From contig JALVOR010000042.1 of the NCBI GenBank assembly GCA_027026295.1, positions 1 to 6,844 on the forward strand: 6,844 nucleotides of DNA, read 5' to 3'. The position numbers were made by a program, and so were the translations under genes. The notes under the pieces were generated by a model. It did no database searches. It was not told the origin of the DNA and was given only the letters and a program-made list of their open reading frames with translations. Of this stretch, positions 1-5,594 are shown piece after piece. The DNA comes from Anaerolineales bacterium. GTDB lineage: Bacteria > Chloroflexota > Anaerolineae > Anaerolineales > DRMV01. Every line of letters starts with the position of its first letter. Position 1 is the stretch's first letter.

Positions 1-112
1 CGGACACTCCCTTTTCAACCCTGAACGACGCCGATTTGCACAATCTGCCTCAGTAACATTTTCATTTGGTGGTTATCTCCCCCTTCGGTAACATTTTCAT
101 TTGACCTGACAG
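1..112 (-). mobile_element. Probable terminal end of an insertion sequence (IS21-like)
   Basis: Two identical 16-bp copies of GTAACATTTTCATTTG lie at 53-68 and 88-103, 35 bp apart, and the outer copy is followed by ACCTGACA, so that read on the minus strand the stretch begins TGTCAGGTC. Repeated motifs just inside a terminus beginning TG are typical of IS21-family ends. No transposase is visible. On the minus strand AAGGGAG (13-7) sits where a ribosome binding site would be for a gene starting just beyond position 1, which would fit a transposase transcribed out of the window. The family assignment rests on memory of IS21-type ends and the outer boundary at about 112 is inferred; the other end and target duplication cannot be seen. 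Confidence 0.42.
53..103. repeat. Pair of 16-bp direct repeats
   Basis: GTAACATTTTCATTTG occurs perfectly at 53-68 and 88-103. The 19-bp spacer between them is pyrimidine-rich and unrelated. They are best read as internal transposase-binding repeats of the mobile-element end. Two copies alone are too few for a CRISPR or iteron array. Confidence 0.8.
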
Positions 113-391
113 GTGGCATTTCAGGTTTCAGGGGGCAACAGTGTACACAAAATATGGTAACTGTTCAACCTTGGGAAAACAGGCACAGAGGGCTGAACCA
201 TTGCATTCGTTCAATCAGCGCTAACCTGCGAAATCGGCAGGCTCTCCTTGCCAAGGCTGAGCAGATACTCGGCTGGATAATTACGAATTTGGAAATTGAT
301 AACCAACTCACTTGCAAAAAAAGCAAAAATCTGCTAACCTGTCTACGTAATCCTCGACAACCGCTTTTTTTACTATAGAAAGGAGGAAGTT
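113..391. other. Non-coding leader upstream of the AOR gene
   Basis: No convincing gene lies here. Visible items are an 8-bp palindrome GTGTACAC (141-148), a 9-bp direct repeat GCTAACCTG at 220-228 and 333-341, a short palindrome CCTTGCCAAGG (247-257), a weak candidate promoter (312-340) and the ribosome binding site of the AOR gene (379-386). The stretch is more AT-rich than the flanking coding DNA, consistent with a regulatory region. A 74-codon open frame starting at 154 lacks a ribosome binding site and protein-like composition. Confidence 0.6.
312..340 (+). promoter_or_regulatory. Candidate promoter of the AOR gene
   Basis: TTGCAA (312-317) is separated by 17 bp from TAACCT (335-340), which is preceded by TG plus one base (332-334), giving an extended -10 arrangement. 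The -35 matches consensus at 4 of 6 bases and the -10 at 3 of 6, so support rests mainly on spacing, the TG and the position about 50 bp before the start codon. The -10 overlaps one copy of the 9-bp repeat GCTAACCTG, which could be an operator half-site; this is speculative. Confidence 0.3.
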
Positions 392-2215
392 GTGACACTC
401 GGTGGATATGCCAATCGGATTGCCTGGATTGACCTGACAGAAGGGAAGGTCGAATACAAGCCCTTGCCGGAAGAAGATGCCCGAAAGTATATCGGCGGGC
501 GCGGCCTGGGCGTCAAATTCGTATTCGACAACGGGCCACAGGTAGACCCGCTCTCCCCTGAAAATATTTTATGCTTCATGAACGGGCCTCTTACCGGCTC
601 GGAAGCCAACATGAGCGGGCGCATGGCCATTGTGACCAAATCGCCGTTGACCGGCACGGTGACCGACAGCCACCACGGCGGCTGGAGCGCAGCCCGCCTG
701 CGCTGGGCCGGCTTCGACGGTCTGGTGTTCAAAGGCAAAGCCGACAAGCCGGTTTACGCCTACGTTCACGATGGCAAAGTGGAGTTGCTTGATGCTTCAG
801 ACGTCTGGGGCAAAGGCGTGCACGACACCGTCAAGTACTTCCAACAGAAATACGGTGAAAAAGATTTGTCGGTTCTCTCCATCGGCCAGGCTGGTGAGCG
901 GGGCTCGCTCTTTGCCAGTTGGATCAACGAAGACGATCGCGCCAGCGGGCGCGGGGGCACCGGCACCGTCGGCGGCAGCAAGCACCTCAAAGCCATCGTC
1001 ATCAAAGCCCCGAAAGCCATCGTCAAAGCCAAAGACCGTGAAGCGTGGAAAGCAGCCCATGAGCGCGCCCTGAAAGCCATCATGGCCGAAGAAAACATCA
1101 CCAGCCCGCGCAAGGGCGGCCTCTCGGTCTATGGCACCAACGTGCTGATGAACATCACCAACAGCATCGGCGCCCTGCCCACCAAGAACAGCCAAAAGGC
1201 ATCTTTCGGCGAGCACGCCGAGAAAACCAGCGGCGAATATGTCCGGGAGAACGTGCTGGTCAACGACCCCACATGCCACGCCTGCCCGGTCGCCTGCAAG
1301 AAAGAAGTAGAAATCACCTACGGCCCGTGGAAGGGCTTGCGCATGGAATCGGTCGAATACGAGTCGGCGTGGGCGTTTGGTGCCAACTGCGGCAACGACG
1401 ACATTGCCACCATCGCCAAACTGATCGACATGTGCAACGACTACGGCTTTGACACCATTGAAATGGGCAATGTCCTCTCCGTTTATATGGAAGCCAGCCA
1501 ACGCGGCTACGTGGACGGCGAAAAACTGGATTGGGGCGACACGATGGGCATGGTGGCCTTCGTGGACAAAATCGCCGCGCAGGAAGGCGTGGGTGCCATT
1601 CTGGCCCAGGGCGCTGCCCGCGCAGCCAAAGCCTTTGGGCACCCCGAACTCTCCATGACCGTCAAAGGCCAGGCTATCCCTGCCTATGACCCGCGCGGCC
1701 TGAAAGGCATGGGCATTGGCTACGCCACATCCAACCGCGGCGCATGCCACCTGCGGGCTTACACCCCCGCTGCCGAACTCGGCGTGATGCCCTTCAACTC
1801 CCTCAAAGTGGACCCGCTCGAATGGAAAGGCAAGGGCGAACTGGTTGCCATTTTCCAGAACTTCCACGCCTTCTCCGACAGCATGGATATCTGCAAATTC
1901 AGCGCCTTCGCCGAGGGTGCGGAAGAATACGCTCAACAATACTCGGCCATGGTGGGCATTCCCTTCACCGCCGACGACGTGATGAAGACCGGCGAGCGCA
2001 TCTACAACCTGGAACGATACTACAACAACTTGGTCGGTTTCCGTGAAGGCAGCGACTACCTGCCGAAGCGATTCCTGGAGGAACCCTCCGACCAGCCGGG
2101 CTCCGAAGGCCAGGTCTGCGAACTGGAACCCATGCTCGAAGAGTACTACAAAGTGCGCGGCTGGGAAAACGGCGTGGTGCCGGAAGAAAAACTCAAGGAA
2201 CTGGACATCGCCTGA
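392..2215 (+). CDS. aor: Tungsten-containing aldehyde:ferredoxin oxidoreductase (AOR family)
   Basis: This 607-residue cytoplasmic enzyme belongs to the family that oxidises aldehydes to carboxylic acids at a tungsten bis-pterin centre and passes electrons to ferredoxin; some members run in reverse. The length is typical. The N-terminal domain carries GGRGLGVK (35-42), a pterin-binding loop. The [4Fe-4S] ligands are Cys295, Cys298 and Cys302 (CHACPVAC) plus Cys501 (DICKF), with the same spacing I recall for Pyrococcus furiosus AOR (288, 291, 295, 494). A second pterin-binding region starts at DPRG (433-436) and runs through YATSNRGACH (444-453); Glu319 in RMESVEYES and His453 sit in the conserved active-site motifs. 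The GTG start is fixed by AAAGGAGG (379-386), 5 nt upstream. No FAD or ferredoxin-like partner subunits (AorA/AorC type) are in the window, so the electron partner is unknown. The gene converges on an operon for its presumed maturase and a MoaD-like protein. Substrate cannot be told from sequence; other AOR-family oxidoreductases remain possible. Confidence 0.93.
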   Translation: MTLGGYANRIAWIDLTEGKVEYKPLPEEDARKYIGGRGLGVKFVFDNGPQVDPLSPENILCFMNGPLTGSEANMSGRMAIVTKSPLTGTVTDSHHGGWSAARLRWAGFDGLVFKGKADKPVYAYVHDGKVELLDASDVWGKGVHDTVKYFQQKYGEKDLSVLSIGQAGERGSLFASWINEDDRASGRGGTGTVGGSKHLKAIVIKAPKAIVKAKDREAWKAAHERALKAIMAEENITSPRKGGLSVYGTNVLMNITNSIGALPTKNSQKASFGEHAEKTSGEYVRENVLVNDPTCHACPVACKKEVEITYGPWKGLRMESVEYESAWAFGANCGNDDIATIAKLIDMCNDYGFDTIEMGNVLSVYMEASQRGYVDGEKLDWGDTMGMVAFVDKIAAQEGVGAILAQGAARAAKAFGHPELSMTVKGQAIPAYDPRGLKGMGIGYATSNRGACHLRAYTPAAELGVMPFNSLKVDPLEWKGKGELVAIFQNFHAFSDSMDICKFSAFAEGAEEYAQQYSAMVGIPFTADDVMKTGERIYNLERYYNNLVGFREGSDYLPKRFLEEPSDQPGSEGQVCELEPMLEEYYKVRGWENGVVPEEKLKELDIA

Positions 2216-2237
2216 TTTCCTTTCCCGCTCAATAATC

Positions 2238-2274
2238 AAAGCCCTCACAGGTCTTGTCAACCTGTGAGGGCTTT
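2238..2274. terminator. Strong, probably bidirectional, hairpin terminator
   Basis: AAAGCCCTCACAGG (2238-2251) and CCTGTGAGGGCTTT (2261-2274) form a perfect 14-bp stem around a 9-nt loop. The stem ends in A and T runs (AAA on one side, TTT on the other), so either transcript ends its hairpin in U residues. It lies 22 bp after the AOR stop and 52 bp after the end of the convergent minus-strand operon, so it can end both. The T run is short (three, then a C), so it may depend on stem strength. It could also be a copy of a dispersed palindromic repeat. Confidence 0.8.
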
Positions 2275-2326
2275 CTCGCGCCTGTCGTGTAATGCTTCGG
2301 CCCACGACCTCGGGCGCACAGCCACC

Positions 2327-2590
2327 TCAGCCCCCCGCCCGCAAGGTCTTCTGCCCAAAACGGGCTATGAACTCATCCACCAACGATTCTTCGATGCAGA
2401 TTTCCAGGCGCGTTTGCCCCACAGCAAGCGACCCGATGCGAAACGGCTCCATCCGCGTAAGGGTCGCCTCCCATCCCGGCGCCTGAAGATACCCTTCCGA
2501 AAGCAGTTTTCCCCCCATTTCCTGAAGATACATTACCAGCAGAAAAAAGGGAATGCCCCGGATCTCGCGGACAATCACCCGCCGCGACAT
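2327..2590 (-). CDS. Small MoaD-partner protein (like C-terminal domain of Thermus MoaD-related protein, DUF1952 type)
   Basis: This 87-residue soluble protein begins MSRRVIVREIRGIPFF and ends KTLRAGG. Its ATG shares one base with the moaD stop codon (TAATG), so it is almost certainly translated by coupling after moaD. I recognise it tentatively as the domain that follows the MoaD-like domain in the two-domain MoaD-related protein of Thermus thermophilus (family I recall as DUF1952). The combined length here (93 + 87 residues) is close to that of the Thermus fusion. No catalytic motif is visible, and its biochemical role is unknown to me. A role in handling the sulfur carrier or the pterin for the neighbouring tungstoenzyme is inferred from context. 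Oddity: it too ends in Gly-Gly. No separate ribosome binding site is evident beyond the GC-rich end of moaD. Confidence 0.72.
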   Translation of the reverse strand: MSRRVIVREIRGIPFFLLVMYLQEMGGKLLSEGYLQAPGWEATLTRMEPFRIGSLAVGQTRLEICIEESLVDEFIARFGQKTLRAGG

Positions 2591-2871
2591 TACCCACCGC
2601 CTACCGGGGGAAAGATATCCACTTTGTCATCCGGCTGCAAAGGCGTCTCAAAGCCTTTTTCCATGTAAATGACTTCTCGCCCGTTGACAAACAACTTCAT
2701 GTGCCGGTGAAAGCGCATCTCGGCATCCAACAGTTCATCCCGCAGTGGCGGATACATGGCAACAAGACGTTCCACCAACGCCTGCACGGTGGTACCGGCT
2801 GGCATTTCCACTTCCACCGTTTTCCAGCCAACGATATCGCGCAAGGTCGCGTAAAAATTCACTTTGTACAT
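2590..2871 (-). CDS. moaD: MoaD/ThiS-like sulfur carrier protein
   Basis: This 93-residue protein has the ubiquitin-like beta-grasp layout of MoaD: an N-terminal strand MYKVNFYATLRDIVG, the TVQALVERL helix, a middle strand KLFVNGREV (about 59-67) and an acidic PDDKVDIFPPV segment leading to a C-terminal Gly-Gly-Gly. In this family the terminal glycine is adenylated and converted to a thiocarboxylate that donates sulfur for the dithiolene of molybdopterin/tungstopterin; the exposed Gly-Gly fits this. I chose ATG at 2871 over TTG at 2874 immediately before it; upstream purines (GAGAGAAG, 2887-2880 on the minus strand) are a weak ribosome binding site. It is the second gene of the minus-strand operon, 54 nt after the radical SAM gene. 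MoaD-like genes are known in AOR operons such as that of Aromatoleum aromaticum, supporting a dedicated role in tungsten cofactor supply. A role in another sulfur-transfer pathway cannot be excluded. Confidence 0.85.
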   Translation of the reverse strand: MYKVNFYATLRDIVGWKTVEVEMPAGTTVQALVERLVAMYPPLRDELLDAEMRFHRHMKLFVNGREVIYMEKGFETPLQPDDKVDIFPPVGGG

Positions 2872-2925
2872 CAAGGTTCTTCTCTCTATATTTACAGTTT
2901 TGTTCCTTGAAACCTGTTGCCCGTA

Positions 2926-4239
2926 TCAAGGGCACTGAATGATGCCCTGAGCCCACAAACATGCGCCGCACACCGGGAAAGTGTCGTTGCCCAAACAATC
3001 CTCTTCGTTGGATTCCACCAGATCGCAGCCGCCACAGAAAGTGCATGGAGCAAACACAAAATTGTGCAAGCGCTCGCGATAAGCAACATAACCCGGGTCC
3101 AGCCAGATGTCTTCCAGCGACCGTTCACGGACGTTGCCAACGACATGCTTTTTCACCACACGCCGCCGGCCATTCAGATAGGTGACATGCGAGTGCATCA
3201 GCGGCCAGCAAGGGCTGACATTGCCATCCCACGCAATAGACATCGTGCCGCGCTCGACGAAATCACAAGTGTCGTTAGCGCCGCTCCAATTGTTACCGGC
3301 ATAACTGATGTTCAATTGCGAATTGAACACCTCGAAAAGCGCATCGCGCGTATACTCGTTAAAATCCATCTTGGGGAGGCTAAGGTAAGGCAAATGGGGA
3401 GCACGCATATACGCCACATCCCGCATCGAGCGAGAATACAGGATTTCATCCATCATCGCGGGCGTAGCAGGCTGCAAATTGCTCACCGAAAAATACTGCG
3501 CCTTGAAAGACTTGCCGAGGCGGATAATCTCCGGCAAATCGGCAATGTTGCGTTTCATGGCGACGAAAGCCACACCAATTTCAGGTTTGGGGTAATGCTC
3601 TTTAGAACGCATTCGGGCAAAACGCCGCATGTTTTCAATAATTTGAGGAAGGCGCGCGCCCAGACGCACATCGGCATAGGTTTCTTCCGAAGCACCATCC
3701 AGTGAAACCCACAACAAATCCAGACCGGTATCAATCAAACGGCGCGATATCTTTTCCGTTAGCGTGGTGCCATTGGTTATCAACTCAACCTTTACCCCCA
3801 ATGCTTTTACCCGTTGTATCCATTCTATCGTTTTGGGGTTAAACAGCGGCTCGCCAATGCCGCCAAAATAGACGTCGGGCATGGGGTCCAATTGCTTCAG
3901 GCCTTCCAGAATGGCCTCGAAGGTCTCCTCGGTCATGTGGCCAATGGTTTGATCCCAATCATTGCGGAAGCAGGTAATACAATCCAGGTTACAAGCCACC
4001 GTAGGCTCAATGTATATTTTGGTCAAGTGGGTCACCGGGCGGTGCATCCGCACAAAGTTTTCTCCCTCATCCAGTCGTACCTTTGCGCCTGGCTTCAAGC
4101 CGTAGTGCTTCATAACTTCCGGCGGCAACACGAGACGTCCTTCTTCGTCAACTTCTGCCCACGCAATGGTCTGCTTGGTCGTGTGGTCCTCTACAGGCAC
4201 ATCTTCCAAACGCAAAAAAGCGGATAGCAAATCTTTCAT
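2926..4239 (-). CDS. AbrB-domain radical SAM/SPASM maturase of tungsten oxidoreductase (Cmo-like)
   Basis: This 437-residue protein has three parts. Residues about 24-67 resemble an AbrB/SpoVT swapped-hairpin domain (VDEEGRLVLPPEV, then GLKPGAKVRL). Residues about 74-260 are a radical SAM core with CNLDCITC (Cys83, Cys87, Cys90) for the [4Fe-4S]-SAM cluster, GGIGEP (126-131) and a VSLDGA strand. The C-terminal third is cysteine-rich in SPASM style: Cys325, 344, 399, 402, 405, 415, 424, 427 and 436, enough for one or two auxiliary clusters. Adjacent AOR and moaD genes place it with the family annotated as tungsten cofactor oxidoreductase radical SAM maturase, related to the Cmo protein next to AOR in Pyrococcus. 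The modification it makes (AOR peptide or cofactor) is, to my knowledge, unproven. I chose ATG 4239 because AGGAAG (4253-4248) is 8 nt upstream; GTG 4248 would overlap that site. It heads the operon with moaD. A peptide-modifying SPASM enzyme with another substrate is the alternative. Confidence 0.87.
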   Translation of the reverse strand: MKDLLSAFLRLEDVPVEDHTTKQTIAWAEVDEEGRLVLPPEVMKHYGLKPGAKVRLDEGENFVRMHRPVTHLTKIYIEPTVACNLDCITCFRNDWDQTIGHMTEETFEAILEGLKQLDPMPDVYFGGIGEPLFNPKTIEWIQRVKALGVKVELITNGTTLTEKISRRLIDTGLDLLWVSLDGASEETYADVRLGARLPQIIENMRRFARMRSKEHYPKPEIGVAFVAMKRNIADLPEIIRLGKSFKAQYFSVSNLQPATPAMMDEILYSRSMRDVAYMRAPHLPYLSLPKMDFNEYTRDALFEVFNSQLNISYAGNNWSGANDTCDFVERGTMSIAWDGNVSPCWPLMHSHVTYLNGRRRVVKKHVVGNVRERSLEDIWLDPGYVAYRERLHNFVFAPCTFCGGCDLVESNEEDCLGNDTFPVCGACLWAQGIIQCP

Positions 4240-4273
4240 ATTACACACTTCCTATACATGATGGGGTTGGGCG

Positions 4274-4282
4274 ATTATACCA
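4274..4282 (-). promoter_or_regulatory. Extended -10 promoter of the maturase-moaD operon
   Basis: Read on the minus strand, TGGTATAAT (4282-4274) is a perfect consensus -10 hexamer with the TG-n extension. No good -35 is present at 16-18 bp, which is usual for extended -10 promoters. Transcription would begin near 4267, giving a leader of about 28 nt that includes the AGGAAG ribosome binding site. This leaves no room for a riboswitch downstream of the promoter. Confidence 0.65.
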
Positions 4283-4312
4283 CCTTCATTAGCCGACAGG
4301 GCCACGCTCAGT

Positions 4313-4332
4313 AAGAAAAACCGCGAGGCGGT
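4313..4332 (-). terminator. Short terminator-like hairpin upstream of the maturase promoter
   Basis: On the minus strand ACCGC (4332-4328), loop CTC and GCGGT (4324-4320) form a 5-bp GC-rich stem followed by TTTTTCTT (4320-4313). It could stop transcripts entering from the MITE side before the maturase promoter, acting as an insulator. The stem is short, so efficiency is uncertain. The same 13-bp palindrome recurs inside the MITE at 4451-4463 without the T run. Confidence 0.4.
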
Positions 4333-4419
4333 AAAACCCGGGCATGACTGCTTCCCGCCCCGTTTCCTGACACTGTGAGCGTCTCCTGGCATCCTCATTA
4401 CACTTTTCGTTATAACAGA

Positions 4420-4574
4420 TAGGAGTTACGCAGTTCCTTCCCTTTATGTCACCGCGAGGCGGTCGTAGACCGCCGAAGCGGTCTCCTCCACCGTCTGGGA
4501 GATGGCTTCGCCGCCTATGGCGGCTCGCCATGACATGAAAACGAGCGCTTCTACGAGCAACTGCGTAAGTCCTA
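4420..4574. mobile_element. MITE-like element, 155 bp, with terminal inverted repeats and target duplication
   Basis: The left end TAGGAGTTACGCAGTT (4420-4435) and the right end AACTGCGTAAGTCCTA (4559-4574) are inverted repeats matching at 15 of 16 positions. ACAGA directly flanks both sides (4415-4419 and 4575-4579), and the match extends to TAACAGA if the terminal TA is counted as target, so the duplication is 5 to 7 bp. No coding sequence lies inside. Ends of the type GGACTTACGCA resemble those I recall for IS and MITE families in cyanobacteria and Chloroflexota, but I cannot name the parent. Within the ends, ATGTCA at 4446-4451 faces its inverted copy TGACAT at 4531-4536, so a single strand could fold into a long imperfect hairpin. 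Confidence 0.82.
4458..4531. repeat. Nested stem-loops in the core of the MITE
   Basis: The core is a chain of small palindromes: GGCGGTC-GTA-GACCGCC (4458-4474), the competing AGACCGC-CGAA-GCGGTCT (4467-4484), and the two-part stem ATGGC (4502-4506) / GCCAT (4527-4531) enclosing GCCGCC-TAT-GGCGGC (4510-4524). The first two share the GACCGC arm and are mutually exclusive. This gives alternative cruciforms or RNA hairpins, if the region is transcribed. Confidence 0.7.
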
Positions 4575-4610
4575 ACAGAATTGCAATTCGCTCCCGCCCC
4601 GCCCAAAGCC

Positions 4611-4639
4611 TCAACAAAAAAAGGAGCACCGTTTACAAT
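4611..4639 (+). promoter_or_regulatory. Candidate promoter of the transporter-SRAP-MocA cluster
   Basis: TCAACA (4611-4616; 4 of 6 to consensus) and TACAAT (4634-4639; 5 of 6) are separated by exactly 17 bp, 36 bp after the MITE end. Transcription would begin near 4646, leaving a leader of about 28 nt before the GTG at 4674. It is the best match in the spacer on this strand. Confidence 0.5.
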
Positions 4640-4673
4640 AGATGCACGTCATCCCTTTCAACGAGCGTGTATT

Positions 4674-5582
4674 GTGACCTCTCTCCTGCTTGGCGAACTG
4701 GCCGCCCTCAGTGCCTCCCTCTGTTTTACCTTCGGCCCCACCCTGTTTACCATTGCCGGGCGGCAACTCGGCTCACTGACCACCAACCGCATGCGCCTGC
4801 TGCTGGGCGTGGCCTATTTCCTTGTCATCCACTGGATTATCTTCGGCACGCCCTATCCCCACATGGCGACCAGGCCACTCATCTACATGCTGCTTTCGGG
4901 CGTCGTGGGGCTGGCGCTTTCCGATGTTTTCCTTTTCGAAGCCTTTCTGCTGGTCGGGCCACGCATTGCGCTGCTGATCATCAACCTTGCACCCGTGCTG
5001 GCAACCGCGATGGCATGGGTGTTGTTGGATGAGCGCCTTAGCCTGCCCCAACTTGCAGCCATTGCCGTGGTGCTGGGCGGCGTAAGTTGGGTGGTGCTGG
5101 AACGCGGCGCGGCGGATGAAGAAGGCAAGCGGGAACGCCACTACGCCCCGCGCGGGCTGGCCTACGCGCTGATTGCCGCCGTGGTAGGCGCTTTCGGCGT
5201 ACTGTTCGCCAAAATGGGCATGAACGCCAACATTAACCCAATTTCCGGCGCCACAGTGCGCCTTTCCGGCGGCATGGCCGTGCTCTGGCTGTGGACAATC
5301 CTCGCAGGCGACCTCATGCCCACCTTGCAAAAAGTGCGCGCCAACCCCAAAGCCCTCCGTATGGTCGCCATTGCCGTACTCGTTGGGCCCGTCATCGGCG
5401 TGTCGCTTTCCCTCTATGCCCTGAAAACCATTCCTGTGGGCATCGCCACCACGCTGGCTTCCCTGCCGCCTGTGCTGCTGCTACCCGTCAGCCATTGGGT
5501 TTTTCACGAAAGGATCACCCCGCGCGCCATCATCGGCACGGTCATCGCCACGGCGGGCGTGGTTTGGCTGCTCACCCTCTGA
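4674..5582 (+). CDS. EamA/DMT-superfamily membrane transporter
   Basis: This inner-membrane protein of 302 residues has two EamA repeats of about five hydrophobic segments each, separated by a charged cytoplasmic linker (about 122-140, GAADEEGKRERHYAPRG). Each repeat ends in the characteristic helix-plus-loop: LLDERLS (about 105-111) in the first and HWVFHERITPRAIIG (about 270-284) in the second, which is the family signature. Members export or import metabolites such as amino acids, nucleotide-sugar-like compounds or drugs; the substrate cannot be predicted here. The start is uncertain. The frame is open upstream to a TTG at 4581, but that adds an unlikely proline/alanine- and lysine-rich stretch and precedes the candidate promoter, so I chose GTG 4674, which places the first membrane helix at the N terminus. 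No clear ribosome binding site precedes it. It is followed after 12 nt by the SRAP gene, suggesting one transcript. Confidence 0.83.
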   Translation: MTSLLLGELAALSASLCFTFGPTLFTIAGRQLGSLTTNRMRLLLGVAYFLVIHWIIFGTPYPHMATRPLIYMLLSGVVGLALSDVFLFEAFLLVGPRIALLIINLAPVLATAMAWVLLDERLSLPQLAAIAVVLGGVSWVVLERGAADEEGKRERHYAPRGLAYALIAAVVGAFGVLFAKMGMNANINPISGATVRLSGGMAVLWLWTILAGDLMPTLQKVRANPKALRMVAIAVLVGPVIGVSLSLYALKTIPVGIATTLASLPPVLLLPVSHWVFHERITPRAIIGTVIATAGVVWLLTL

Positions 5583-5594
5583 TTTTTTCTGACC

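Noticed and set aside
3..56. Open frame without a start ending in TAA at 54-56, possible tail of a gene entering from the left
   Set aside because: Only 17 codons with no recognisable motif, and its stop overlaps the first 16-bp repeat. The minus-strand reading of the element end explains the stretch as well or better.
53..103. CRISPR repeats
   Set aside because: Only two 16-bp copies with a 19-bp spacer, too short and too few, with no further units in the window.
154..378. 74-codon open frame in the AOR leader
   Set aside because: No ribosome binding site, no recognisable domain, and it runs through the candidate promoter of AOR. Treated as chance.
797..2305. 502-codon open frame on the minus strand, antisense to AOR
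   Set aside because: It lies almost wholly opposite a well-supported AOR with strong family motifs. Its Val/Gly/Ala/His/Phe-rich composition is that of a reverse frame of a GC-rich gene, and it recalls no family.
2917..3705. 262-codon open frame on the + strand opposite the radical SAM gene
   Set aside because: No ribosome binding site, no recognisable motif, and fully antisense to a gene with clear radical SAM and SPASM motifs.
4249..4410. Molybdenum/tungsten cofactor riboswitch upstream of the maturase
   Set aside because: The promoter at 4282-4274 leaves only about 28 nt of leader, and I could not find the multi-stem layout of the Moco/Tuco motif further upstream. A covariance-model search would settle it.
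4581..4673. N-terminal extension of the transporter from TTG at 4581
   Set aside because: No ribosome binding site, composition unlike a transporter N terminus, it lies upstream of the best promoter, and the first membrane helix begins right after GTG 4674.
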